Below are positions 8,143-17,310 of a DNA stretch of 64,000 nt, piece after piece (the stretch's first letter is position 1; every line of letters begins with the position of its first letter). The stretch lies in the NCBI RefSeq assembly GCF_031569985.1, contig NZ_JAMQKA010000002.1:224164-288163 (forward strand), in the 5' to 3' direction. Source of the DNA: JAMQKA01 sp031569985. Its GTDB lineage: Bacteria; Bacteroidota; Rhodothermia; Balneolales; Balneolaceae. The position numbers and the translations under genes are program-made. The notes below the pieces were generated by a model. That model searched no databases. It saw only the letters and a list, made by a program, of their open reading frames with translations, and was not told where the DNA came from.

Positions 8143-9780
8143 ATGTTATTTAAACAAAACATATCCCCTATAGGATTACTGCTGGGGACGTTATTTTTCG
8201 CCCTCTCACTGACGCCTAGCCTGCTGCCGCGGACAAATGTTATACAGGGTTTGATTTCGGGCTTGGCCCTGACATCTGGCTACGGATTAGGTGTTTTGAT
8301 CCGGTGGAACTGGTCCTTTTTTGAACTACCGATACCGACGAAAAAAACACAAAAGATCCTGATCTATATAACCGGTGGTATTTGCCTGATAATAACAACC
8401 GTTTTTCTCTGGCAGGCCACCGGTTGGCAAAACTCCCTGCGCGGCATGATGGGCATGGAAAAGACAGCTGCCATGCGTCCGATAGTCATATTTCTTATAA
8501 CTGTAGGATTGTTCCTGATCCTGTTGATGCTCGGGCGGGTCTTCCGGTGTATATTCCACCGACTTTCGGAATGGTTGCAACGGTATGTGCCCAGACGCAT
8601 CTCAAATGCTATAGGTCTAGTCGCAACATTTATCATATTTGGGCTCGCAGCCAACGGAGTGCTGTTTACTCTCATCCTGGAGGGAGCCGATGCCACTTAT
8701 AAACAATGGGATCGTCAGATTCAGCCCGACTTGGGACAACCCTCCGACTCCCTAAAAGCCGGCAGCGAGGCCTCACTACTTGACTGGGATAAAATGGGAC
8801 GACAGGGACGTGAGTTTTTGTCCCAATCTCCGGATACTACCGATCTCAAGAGATTTACCGATCAGCCTGTACGCCAGCCTATTCGCGTGTATGCCGGTAT
8901 GCTTGAAGGAAGTCTTGAAGAGCGTGCCGAACTGGCTTTGCAAGAGCTAAAGCGGGTGAATGCATTTGAACGCTCAGTCATGATACTTGCCACTCCTACC
9001 GGATCAGGCTGGGTAGATGTGGCGGCCATTGATCCGGTTGAATACCTGTATCGCGGTGATATTGCCACGGTATCAGCCCAATACTCTTATCTGCCCAGCG
9101 CGCTTTCGCTATTATTGGAAGGGGAATATGGCTCAGAAATGGCCAGAATCCTATTTCAAAAAGTGTATAGATACTGGTCGGAGCTTCCTGAAGATGAACG
9201 TCCCAAACTGTATTTGCAAGGATTAAGCTTGGGAGCCCTAAATTCCGACAAATCATTTGATCTGTTTGACATCATCGATGATCCTTTTCACGGAGCGCTC
9301 TGGAGCGGGCCGCCCTTCCGCAGTGAAACCTGGCAGCGGGTGACCGAGGAGCGCCGGCCAGATTCTCCCATTTGGCTTCCGCAATTCCGAGACGGTTCTG
9401 TAGTTCGCTTTGCCAATAGTAACGGTGGCCTGTCAAAAGGGAATGCCGGATGGGGGGGCTTTCGCATTGCCTACCTGCAATATGCCAGCGATCCCATTGT
9501 CTTTTTTGATCCTCATTCATGGCTCAGAGAACCGGAATGGATGCAACGTCCAAGAGGGCCTAGCGTCAACGAACAGATGGAATGGTATCCCGTCGTAACT
9601 ACATTGCAGCTGGTGGCGGACATGCTTTTAAGTACGGAAGCTCCTAAGGGCTATGGACATGAATATGCTTCCTCCGACTACCTTCAATCCTGGTTAGAAC
9701 TCACCGAACCAAAGAACTGGAGCAATGAGGAACTTGACCGGCTTCGAAGTTTTTTTGATGAAAGAGGGGCAAGAAAATGA
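8143..9780 (+). CDS. Membrane-anchored alpha/beta-hydrolase of the Abhydrolase_9 (DUF2319-like) family
   Basis: 545 residues. The N-terminal third has five hydrophobic segments (about residues 10-30, 35-50, 70-90, 110-130, 150-180), matching the Abhydrolase_9 N-terminal membrane domain. The C-terminal part is the soluble hydrolase domain, with GSGWVDVAAIDPVEYLYRGD and AQYSYLPSALSLL as family signatures. The nucleophile Ser lies in LQGLSLGALNS, near residue 366. Members are uncharacterised inner-membrane hydrolases, possibly lipid- or ester-directed. It is one of few plus-strand genes in the island, transcribed away from the hdeD relic. No ribosome site is evident. Catalytic activity and substrate are inference only. 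Confidence 0.85.
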   Translation: MLFKQNISPIGLLLGTLFFALSLTPSLLPRTNVIQGLISGLALTSGYGLGVLIRWNWSFFELPIPTKKTQKILIYITGGICLIITTVFLWQATGWQNSLRGMMGMEKTAAMRPIVIFLITVGLFLILLMLGRVFRCIFHRLSEWLQRYVPRRISNAIGLVATFIIFGLAANGVLFTLILEGADATYKQWDRQIQPDLGQPSDSLKAGSEASLLDWDKMGRQGREFLSQSPDTTDLKRFTDQPVRQPIRVYAGMLEGSLEERAELALQELKRVNAFERSVMILATPTGSGWVDVAAIDPVEYLYRGDIATVSAQYSYLPSALSLLLEGEYGSEMARILFQKVYRYWSELPEDERPKLYLQGLSLGALNSDKSFDLFDIIDDPFHGALWSGPPFRSETWQRVTEERRPDSPIWLPQFRDGSVVRFANSNGGLSKGNAGWGGFRIAYLQYASDPIVFFDPHSWLREPEWMQRPRGPSVNEQMEWYPVVTTLQLVADMLLSTEAPKGYGHEYASSDYLQSWLELTEPKNWSNEELDRLRSFFDERGARK

Positions 9781-9896
9781 AAGTAAGCAGTTGCTTAACC
9801 AATGCAGTTTATCCCTGATTCAAATATTTTGTATTAAAGGTAAATACTTACACCTTAAATAAGATTGTGATTAATAAATATTGAGAGGTGATCACT

Positions 9897-10197
9897 ATGT
9901 ATAAAGACCTTGCCGATGCCGTTGAATCATTTAATGAAAAAGGCTATACCAACATCTTTGAATTAGAATATGATTGTATTACCTGTAATTCATTAGAAAA
10001 AGAATTTACTCCTGATGAACTGACTCTTGTCGAATCTCACTCCTTTGAGCAGGGGAACAGAACCCGGCAGTGAGTAAAGCGTACATGCCATTACCACGGA
10101 ATCAGGGGCCAAGGGATTGTTGATTATTTTCTACGGCATGTATGTGGATCCGGCCAAGGCAAAAATTATTGACCGGCTATTAAACAGTTCGAAATAG
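9897..10197 (+). pseudogene. Broken small conserved protein (the ~100-residue family often labelled phosphoribosylpyrophosphate synthetase)
   Basis: The ATG at 9897 follows a GAGAGG ribosome site. The first 58 codons (MYKDLADAVESFNEKGY…CITCNSLEKEFTP) read as the N-terminal half of a small Bacteroidota protein of about 100 residues that databases often mislabel as PRPP synthetase. The frame ends in NRTRQ-stop. The rest of the protein continues in another frame as VHAITTESGAKGLLIIFYG and ends at 10197. Joining needs one frameshift near 10050-10070 and readthrough of one TAA. The real function of the family is unknown. Confidence 0.7.
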
Positions 10198-10287
10198 TCA
10201 GGGGCAGGGCCTGAAGAAACGGAACATACTGAGGAGATTTTTGACACAGTACTATGTCAAAGATATGGCCGAAATAAGTGAACCTCT

Positions 10288-11418
10288 ATGGCAGATGCAC
10301 GAACACACACAAATGACGCCACGGATTCTAAACCGGCATCACGCGTCTTGTATAAAACAGATATCGTGGTTATCGGGGCGGGACAAGCAGGACTGTCTTC
10401 TGCTTATCACCTTAGACGGGAAGGGATGGAACCGGGTCGCGGATTTGTAGTATTGGATCAGTCGGAAGATCCTGGAGGGGCCTGGCAGCATCGTTGGCCG
10501 TCACTAACGCTGAGCACGGTCAATGGCATTCACGATCTACCCGGCTTGTCCTTTGATGAAGCGGTCAATACTGATGAGGAAGATATACAAGCCAATATCG
10601 CCGTGCCGAAGTATTTTAGGAGGTATGAGCAGGAATTCAACCTTCCAGTCTATCGACCTGTAAAAGTAATGGCGGTCTGCGATAGAGGCAACCGACTTAA
10701 AGTAGAAACGGATGGACCTCACTTTTCTACCAGCGGGATTATGAATGCAACCGGTACGTGGGAAAGTCCACACCTACCTGAGTATCCTGGTAACGACCGC
10801 TTCAAAGGCCGGCAATTGCATACCAAAGATTATAAGACTGCGGATGAGTTTAAAGAACAGCATGTGGTTATCGTGGGTGGAGGCATATCGGCTATTGAAC
10901 TGCTCGATGAAATTTCACAGGTCACTACAACCACCTGGGTTACACGCCGGCCGCCCGATTTTCGCGAGGGCCCATTCACAAAGGAAGATGGTCGAGCGGC
11001 AGTAGCCATTGTTGAAGAACGAGTACGCAATGGTCAGCCGCCCGGTTCTATTGTTTCATTAACAGGCTTACCCGTGACTGACCACATTAAATCCATGAAG
11101 AAGCACGGCGTACTAAAGCGGCGGGCGATGTTCAGCGAAATTACAGAAACTGGCGTCCGTTGGTCCGATGGCACCACCCTCCGGGCGGACGTCATTCTTT
11201 GGTGCACGGGCTTTCACAGTTCGCTTGATCACCTTGCACCTCTGATGCTGCGCAATGACGACGGTGGTATTACCATGACCGGCCGCCTGGCCACAAAGGT
11301 AGAAAAGGACCCGAGAATTCACCTAGTTGGATATGGACCTTCCGCCTCCACCATTGGTGCCAACCGTGCAGGTGGTGCTGCGGCAAGGGAGTTGATGAAG
11401 TATTTGGGACTTCGGTGA
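10288..11418 (+). CDS. FAD/NAD(P)-dependent oxidoreductase, flavin monooxygenase-like (CzcO/Trk-type fold)
   Basis: 376 residues with two Rossmann motifs: GAGQAG near residue 32 (FAD) and GGGISA near residue 198 (NADPH). ATGTWESPHLPEYPG is the linker seen in flavin-containing monooxygenase-like proteins and in the CzcO family. A C-terminal LVGYGPSASTIGANRAG contacts FAD. The protein probably oxidises a small nucleophile or serves as a flavin reductase; the substrate is unknown. ATG at 10288, with no clear ribosome site. It stands alone on the plus strand after the broken 9897 gene. Confidence 0.85.
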   Translation: MADARTHTNDATDSKPASRVLYKTDIVVIGAGQAGLSSAYHLRREGMEPGRGFVVLDQSEDPGGAWQHRWPSLTLSTVNGIHDLPGLSFDEAVNTDEEDIQANIAVPKYFRRYEQEFNLPVYRPVKVMAVCDRGNRLKVETDGPHFSTSGIMNATGTWESPHLPEYPGNDRFKGRQLHTKDYKTADEFKEQHVVIVGGGISAIELLDEISQVTTTTWVTRRPPDFREGPFTKEDGRAAVAIVEERVRNGQPPGSIVSLTGLPVTDHIKSMKKHGVLKRRAMFSEITETGVRWSDGTTLRADVILWCTGFHSSLDHLAPLMLRNDDGGITMTGRLATKVEKDPRIHLVGYGPSASTIGANRAGGAAARELMKYLGLR

Positions 11419-11775
11419 CATCCTATTCCTCTTTGACTGATTATTTCCTACATTTTTAGACCTAGGAAGTAATAAAAATCCTGCCCTTCTTTTATTTGTA
11501 AACTCCCACTCAGCTGAGAAACGGTCCGTATTTTTTAAATGATGGATGAAGATTAAAAGTAAATATGGACAGAGGTTTGACGGGGTTTGTCCCGTATAAG
11601 ATGGCTTAGGCACTTTGGAGTTGTAATTTTGTCACCCGAATGAAGCTTATTTATTTAGCGATATCTCCTCCCATACAACTGATTTATCATTTAATGAATA
11701 CGTATCTTCTATCAATAATGAACTAATAGACTACCTACTGATAAACAGCCATCAAAAAAGTTGAGGTTTAACAAA
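11419..11775. other. Intergenic region, no gene seen
   Basis: 357 bp, AT-rich with stops in all frames. It presumably carries the promoter of the universal stress protein gene downstream. No TTGAT-type paired operator and no convincing terminator were found after the 11418 stop. Confidence 0.5.
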
Positions 11776-12588
11776 ATGCGAATAATAGTTCTGGTTGATT
11801 TTTCCCTTTATACTGAATGTTTAATTAAGGTTGCAACTAATTGGGCTGATTTGCTTGATGCGGTGCTTGTTCTTGTCCACGAAGTACCACGTATGGTTCC
11901 AGCCATGGCTGATGACGATACTCGTTATAATATAATTGACTATGAGAAGGAGGAAGCCATTTCAATGCTGAAAACACTGGCAGAGCGAAATATTCCAGAA
12001 CACATTTCTACAAAATATGAGGTGACAGACAGGCGCTTGACTTATTTTTTACCACATCTGATGTCGGACAAGGAACAAACCGTCATCATGCTGGGACTCA
12101 AAGGTACCGGGCTGCTCAAAAAAGTTTTTATTGGAAGTGTAGCCACTCAAATTATTAGTAAACTAAATAAAATTACGGTTGGAGTCCCCCTGAAGGCTAA
12201 TAAAGCAACTCCTGAAAACTTAATTGTTCCTGCAAATCCGGATTATCCTATTAATGATGAAAAATTAGATCAACTGGTGAATTTTCTGTGCCCAACTTTA
12301 AAAAGCATCGATTTTATTTCTATCGATCGATCTGAGGATAAAAACCTGTCAACAAACTATTTAAAGGAATTGAGCAATAAGTATAACGGTAGGATACCCA
12401 CATCTTATAAGGTATTTAAGAGCCAACAAGTCTTTGAGGAATTTAAATCATATACAACTACAAAAGAACATAGCTTTCTCGTTCTTCAAAAAGGAGGAGA
12501 CTCCTTTAAAGACATGGTATTAAAACGCTTTTTCATAAACAGGATTGTACATGACGGTACAATCCCACTCATTGTACTGCCCGAGTAA
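11776..12588 (+). CDS. Universal stress protein-like protein (two USP-like domains)
   Basis: About 270 residues beginning MRIIVLVDFSLYTECLIKVA, the first strand and helix of a UspA fold. An ATP-loop-like GLKGTGLLKKVFIGSVATQI occurs near residue 115. The second half repeats the fold in degenerate form and ends with GTIPLIVLPE. Tandem USPs are cytoplasmic stress-response ATP/AMP-binding proteins of unclear action. The ATG at 11776 is chosen because a TTGAGG site lies 10 bp upstream; the frame also opens at a TTG at 11761. It neighbours a K+/H+ antiporter and a second, broken USP gene. Confidence 0.8.
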   Translation: MRIIVLVDFSLYTECLIKVATNWADLLDAVLVLVHEVPRMVPAMADDDTRYNIIDYEKEEAISMLKTLAERNIPEHISTKYEVTDRRLTYFLPHLMSDKEQTVIMLGLKGTGLLKKVFIGSVATQIISKLNKITVGVPLKANKATPENLIVPANPDYPINDEKLDQLVNFLCPTLKSIDFISIDRSEDKNLSTNYLKELSNKYNGRIPTSYKVFKSQQVFEEFKSYTTTKEHSFLVLQKGGDSFKDMVLKRFFINRIVHDGTIPLIVLPE

Positions 12589-12957
12589 ATTACGTTATTC
12601 AATTTAGGTCCATTTTGCTGCCCGTCTCGCGGCAAGGGAACTTATAGCATTTGAGACTCCGGTGATTACCGATTAGAGGGCTTTAAAATACTGTTTGACC
12701 TCCCCAAATCCCCCCTGTGAAAATAAGAGGGACTTAGGAGGAGTTATTTTAAAGCACTCTATAAATCGAAATAAAAAAATGAGTGATTGTGAACATGCAT
12801 ACAAACCTGAAAGAATCCCGAAACTGATTGCTAAATATTGGAATTTGAGAAATGCCGACGACATCGCCGATCTTTTTCATTAAAAAACTGCCATTAAAAT
12901 AGTACATTTATCAGTTCGGGATTATTACCAATCTGCTACCAATTAACATCAACTTTT
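12589..12957. other. Intergenic region with palindromic element and doubtful 34-codon frame
   Basis: 369 bp between the USP gene and the antiporter. It contains the 86-bp inverted repeat at 12675-12760. A short frame at 12779-12883 (MSDCEHAYKPERIPKLIAKYWN…) could be the start of a lost SnoaL-like protein, but it is too short to support. Nothing else seen. Confidence 0.45.
12675..12760. repeat. MITE-like 86-bp inverted repeat
   Basis: Terminal arms AGAGGGCTTTAAAATA (12675-12690) and TATTTTAAAGCACTCT (12745-12760) are inverted copies with one mismatch. Inside, CCTCCCCAAATCCCCC faces GAGGGACTTAGGAGGAG as a second imperfect stem. The inner part resembles the widespread intergenic palindromes reading 'CTCCCCAAATCCCCC…' in many bacteria. 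No transposase is present, so a non-autonomous element or RNA hairpin is likely. Confidence 0.65.
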
Positions 12958-14427
12958 GTGGCTTATTCTCTATACCTATTAACCGCGGCGCTACTACTGT
13001 TGCTCAGTATTTTCTCGAGCAAGCTCTCCTTGAAGTATGGGATTCCAGCCCTGCTTATCTTTCTCGGGATCGGTATGATCTTTGGTTCAGATGCTCTTAA
13101 CGTGGTTTATTTCGATGACTATCAGCTTGCACAGCATCTCGGGATTATTGCGCTTATTTACATTCTTTTTTCTGGCGGTCTCGATACTAATTGGCAGACT
13201 ACCAAACCCATCGCAATTCCTGGTTTAATCTTGGCGACGATTGGCGTGCTAATCACGGCATTGATTGTTGGTTATTTGGCTTCGTTGATACTGGATGTCA
13301 GCCTCCTCCAGGGCATGCTTCTAGGGGCAGTGGTATCTTCGACTGATGCCGCTGCCGTTTTTTCGGTACTGCGTTCCAAGGCTCTTGGTTTCAAATATCA
13401 GTTAAAGGAACTTCTTGAGTTTGAATCGGGCACCAACGATCCCATGGCCATCTTTTTGACGATTGGAATTATCCTGTATCTGACGGTACCGGATATGTCT
13501 TGGGATTCCCTCATCATGCTTTTTGTGCTGCAGATGTCTATTGGATTAATCACAGGGTTGTTATCTGGCAAACTTATGACATGGATTATCAATCATGCCA
13601 ACCTGGGATATGACGGGCTGTACCCGGTATTGATGCTCTCCTTTGTTCCCCTAATCTATGCAGCCACAGACCTGCTGGGAGGCAGTGGTTTTTTAGCTGT
13701 ATACATAGCCGGACTCGTTATGGGGAATTCTATCTTTGTACATCGTCGCAGTTTGATGAATTTCTTCGATGGGGTCGGCTGGCTCATGCAGATTACCATG
13801 TTCCTAACTTTAGGTTTACTTGTATTCCCTTCACAGCTTGTTACTGTCGCGGGAAGTGGACTCCTGCTTGCCGTGTCGTTAATAGTAGTTGGCAGGCCCG
13901 TCAGTGTTTTTCTATCCATGATATTTACTGACTTTAATACCCGATCAAAACTAATGGTCTCGTGGGTGGGGTTGCGGGGAGCCGCACCTATTATTTTGGC
14001 CACGTTCCCTTATGTGGCCGGCATTGAAAATGCCGAACTTTTTTTTAGTATTGTTTTTTTTGTGGTTGTCACTTCAGTTCTGATTCAGGGACCAACACTA
14101 CCGTTTGTAGCTCGTTTATTAAAAGTCGCCTCACCGATTGAAGAGAAAACGCGATATCCCATTGAACTGGAACCAACCGTGGATACCAAAGCAGCATTGG
14201 AAGAAGTTGAAATCGAAGAAGATGATTTTGCCAGGGGTAAAAAGGTGCATGAGTTAGGGCTGCCGGAGGACGTATTAATTACTTTGATCAACAGAGAGGG
14301 TAAATTTATGGTGCCCCGTGGGACCACCGAAATAGCGGCCAATGACAAGCTCCTCATTTTGTCAAGCAAAAATCAGTCAGACTATATTCGCCTGCTTTTA
14401 AAAGCAGAAAGAGCCGCTAAAAATTGA
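12958..14427 (+). CDS. nhaP2: Potassium/proton antiporter, NhaP2/CvrA family (CPA1) with RCK_C domain
   Basis: 489 residues. About twelve membrane helices span residues 5-385. The transport-site motifs STDAAAVFSVLRSK (near 125) and FESGTNDPMAIFLT (near 158) are the CPA1 signature with paired Asp residues. The C-terminal cytosolic part (about 410-485), with KVHELGLPEDVLITLIN and VPRGTTEIAANDKLLIL, is a TrkA-C/RCK_C regulatory domain that senses a ligand. The protein would exchange K+ (or Na+) for H+, useful for pH and osmotic balance in a salty habitat. The start is a GTG; no in-frame ATG upstream. Confidence 0.9.
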   Translation: MAYSLYLLTAALLLLLSIFSSKLSLKYGIPALLIFLGIGMIFGSDALNVVYFDDYQLAQHLGIIALIYILFSGGLDTNWQTTKPIAIPGLILATIGVLITALIVGYLASLILDVSLLQGMLLGAVVSSTDAAAVFSVLRSKALGFKYQLKELLEFESGTNDPMAIFLTIGIILYLTVPDMSWDSLIMLFVLQMSIGLITGLLSGKLMTWIINHANLGYDGLYPVLMLSFVPLIYAATDLLGGSGFLAVYIAGLVMGNSIFVHRRSLMNFFDGVGWLMQITMFLTLGLLVFPSQLVTVAGSGLLLAVSLIVVGRPVSVFLSMIFTDFNTRSKLMVSWVGLRGAAPIILATFPYVAGIENAELFFSIVFFVVVTSVLIQGPTLPFVARLLKVASPIEEKTRYPIELEPTVDTKAALEEVEIEEDDFARGKKVHELGLPEDVLITLINREGKFMVPRGTTEIAANDKLLILSSKNQSDYIRLLLKAERAAKN

Positions 14428-14446
14428 ATTTTCAGTGTCTATATTA

Positions 14447-15465
14447 TTATGCAACTCCAATAAAATCCGGTCTTACAGTTAAGACAGGGCATATCGAATG
14501 CTGAGCAACTTTCTTAGCAGTTGAGCCTAAAAGCAAATGAGCTAGACCACTATGCCCGTGCGTGGCAATAACGATCAGATTAGTATGTTCGTCACCGTAA
14601 CTGGTTATGGCGTAATTTGCTGATATCCCTTTTTTAATAACAGTTTTTATATTGATTGTTGCATTGGAATCTCCTTTTATCTTGATTATAGCGTTAGAAT
14701 CTCCGTCTTTAAATACAAACTCGCCGTCAAACCACTCATCCCGGAATCCCTCATCTCGTCGAAGTTCTGCTTTATTCCAAGAGTCTTTGAAGAACGTATC
14801 TATTGCATCATAAATGACATCCCTGATATTCTCGACCTCAGATTCATGTACATTTTTCATGGCATTTTCCGTTAACGTTCCATGCAATTCCAGCACGTGA
14901 AATAAGGTGATTGAAGCATCATGATTTAGTGCGGTAGATATATGGCTATTGGCAGAGCTTTCAGCGACGTTTGAGATCCATCGGTCGGCACCAATATTGT
15001 TTTTACATTGTAGGTATCAAGTTTGGGCATAGTTAGAACAGGTACCCTGGAATGACGGATTATTTTTTCCGTTATGCTGCCTCTCAATAGATCAGACTCG
15101 TGCTGGCCTTTAGCAGCCATTACAATCAGATCATATTTTTCTTCTTCAGCAAATTCTACAATCGCCTTTGATGGCCTTGGTTCAATTCGTACAATGCCTC
15201 TTCCTTTAGTACCCGGATGAAGGTACTTTCCCATACATTCTGATATTTTTTCTGTAGCCCGCACTTGGGCACGCGGATACTGATCTTTTTCCATATCCAG
15301 TGGCATACCAAGCTGTTGCAGGCTTTCCGAAAAATAATGGAGCGTTGGAATGATATGAATGAAATCAATTTTGGCTCCATAGTGGTTTGCAATCCGCTGG
15401 GCCTGGCTATAAGCATAAGAGGCATTTTCTGAGAAATCGGTCGGGACTAATATTTTATTAATAGA
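14447..15465 (-). pseudogene. Two-domain universal stress protein, frameshifted and lacking a start codon
   Basis: From about 15465 the frame reads KILVPTDFSENASYAYSQAQ, with HIIPTLHYF and LIVMAAKGQHESDLLRGS (first USP domain), then KTILVPTDGSQTSLKALPIA of the second, and stops at 14926. The second domain continues one frame over (NHDASITLFHVLELHG) to GHSGLAHLLLGSTAKK (ATP loop) and ends at 14447. One frameshift near 14930-14945 joins them. No ATG/GTG/TTG precedes the first KILVPTD; a TAA blocks upstream. Part of the second domain repeats GDSNA-I-IK twice, which is unusual. The downstream half could still be made from the ATG at 14896. Confidence 0.75.
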
Positions 15466-15551
15466 ATAAATAGAGGTACCTCTTTATGAAGATTATTTAC
15501 TAATTGATTCATGCCTGCTTGCAATTGTTATATTGGGTCTACCAAGAAATA

Positions 15552-17183
15552 TCATTCTGCTTTTACCAAATCAGCTCCTTTTTCACCGATCATCAGAACA
15601 GCTGCGTTGATATTTCCAGAAGTAGTTGTTGGCATCACCGATGCATCTATCACGCGCAGATTATCCACGCCATGCACTCGAAGCTGGGGATCAACCACAG
15701 CCATTTCATCCGTGCCCATTCGGGCTGTGCCACAGTAGTGAAAGCCGGTATTCGCCGTTGTGCGAATATAATCGAGCAGCCCCTCATCAGTATCGGCGTC
15801 AGATCCTGGTGCAATCTCTTTAACATTATATTTCTTGGGCATGGCTTCAGCGACCCGCTTAGCTATTTTCATGCCCTCCATGAGAGTGCGAACGTCTTCA
15901 TCCTCTGTGAGATGGTTGAAGAGAACAGATGTATTGGACTTGGGGTCGTCAGAGGTAATACGGACCCTACCGCGGCTGGTTGGTCTGCTTTGATACATGC
16001 CGAGCCTGAATCCGGAGAAATCCGCTAGGTCCCAACCTTTTTCTCCCGGCATAAACGGCAGAAAGTGCAAGTGCAGATCCGGGGCTTCCACGTCTTCACG
16101 CGTTTTCACATACGCGCCCGCAAGGGAAGCTCCAATGGTCAGGGGACCGTTACGCGGACCAAGGTAGTAATTAATTCCTGCCTTCATCTGTGAGAAGAGA
16201 CCACCTACCTTGTTGTTCAACGTATATTCGCTCGAAGTAGAATATCTTCGTCCTACTTGTACATGGTCTACCAGGTTCTCACCTACGCCCTTCAAGTCTT
16301 GTACCACATCAATGCCGTATTTTTTGAGCAAATCCGCCGGACCTATACCTGAAAGTTGTAGCAACTGTGGAGTTTGGAGCGCTCCGGCACTAAGAATAAC
16401 TTCTTGATCCATCTGGGCGCGATGAAGCTGTCCATCACGCTCATAAATAACACCGGTTGCGGTTTTGCCTTCAAACTCAACCTTGGTCACATATGCCTCG
16501 GTGAGAATATGCAGGTTGGGGCGGTTGCGGTTTGGCTTTAGGTAACCTTGAGAGGTGGATGAACGACGACCGTTTTGCGCAGACAGATCCCAATATCCGG
16601 CTCCTTCAATATCAGGACTGTTAAAATCATTGTTTCGAGGAATACCGAGCGTGTTTATAGTTGTATCAATAAAATCGTCCGCAAGTGGATTTTTCCAACG
16701 TGCTTGTTCAACTCCAATAGGGCCATCGCCACCGTGATATTCATCGGCTCCACCTTCATGGCTTTCATATTTCTTGAAATAAGGCAGTACTTCTTCGTAG
16801 CTCCATCCTTCGGCGCCATTTTCAGCCCACGAATTATAATCATGAGGAGCACCGCGCACGAGAACCAATCCATTAATAGCACTAGATCCACCAAGCAGTT
16901 TTCCGTGCGGCAGCGGATACTGTTTATCATTTAGACCGGGTTCGGGTTCCGTTTCTTGGTCTAACCACATATAGTTCTCGTCGAAAAGAATTTTGGCAAA
17001 TCCGAGTGGGATCTTTGACCAAAAACTGTCGTCTTCGGGACCCGCTTCAAGAAGTAGTACTTCGGTGTCGGGATCTTCAGAAAGACGTGCAGCGACAATG
17101 GCCCCTGCCGATCCGGCTCCTACAACAACATAGTCATAACCTTTGGTGTTGTCTTTTGGGATACTGGAATCTGAAATTTTCAT
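15552..17183 (-). CDS. GMC-family FAD-dependent oxidoreductase (choline/alcohol dehydrogenase-like)
   Basis: 543 residues. The FAD site GAGSAG is at 22-27 and LLLEAGPED near 45, followed by the GMC signature GKLLGGSSAINGLVLVRG near residue 94. The C-terminal catalytic part has FHYCGTARMGTD (catalytic His) and SGNINAAVLMIGEKGAD. Family members oxidise alcohols such as choline, glucose or polyethylene glycol; choline-to-betaine would suit a halophile, but the substrate is not determined. No signal peptide, so cytoplasmic. Operator copy F lies 70 bp upstream, so it belongs to the proposed regulon. No betaine aldehyde dehydrogenase is nearby. Confidence 0.9.
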   Translation of the reverse strand: MKISDSSIPKDNTKGYDYVVVGAGSAGAIVAARLSEDPDTEVLLLEAGPEDDSFWSKIPLGFAKILFDENYMWLDQETEPEPGLNDKQYPLPHGKLLGGSSAINGLVLVRGAPHDYNSWAENGAEGWSYEEVLPYFKKYESHEGGADEYHGGDGPIGVEQARWKNPLADDFIDTTINTLGIPRNNDFNSPDIEGAGYWDLSAQNGRRSSTSQGYLKPNRNRPNLHILTEAYVTKVEFEGKTATGVIYERDGQLHRAQMDQEVILSAGALQTPQLLQLSGIGPADLLKKYGIDVVQDLKGVGENLVDHVQVGRRYSTSSEYTLNNKVGGLFSQMKAGINYYLGPRNGPLTIGASLAGAYVKTREDVEAPDLHLHFLPFMPGEKGWDLADFSGFRLGMYQSRPTSRGRVRITSDDPKSNTSVLFNHLTEDEDVRTLMEGMKIAKRVAEAMPKKYNVKEIAPGSDADTDEGLLDYIRTTANTGFHYCGTARMGTDEMAVVDPQLRVHGVDNLRVIDASVMPTTTSGNINAAVLMIGEKGADLVKAE

Positions 17184-17253
17184 AATTGGTTCCTCTGCTT
17201 AGTTATCTTTGTATAATCTACTGATAACGTACATAGAACGGAGTTAACGCTCA

Positions 17254-17290
17254 TTGATATTTGCTAAGAAAACCCCTTGATATATCTCAA
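17254..17290 (-). promoter_or_regulatory. Paired FNR-like operator, copy F (before GMC gene)
   Basis: Box TTGATATTTGCTAA at 17254-17267 and box TTGATATATCTCAA at 17277-17290, 23 bp apart, AAGAAAA between. It lies 70 bp upstream of the GMC ATG, in the gap after the MATE gene. Confidence 0.75.
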
Positions 17291-17310
17291 TTTTAAGTTT
17301 GAAAGCCAAT

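Noticed and set aside
12695..12883. 62-codon frame through the MITE-like repeat
   Set aside because: The first half is translated palindrome. Only the last 34 codons faintly resemble a SnoaL-like start, too little to call.
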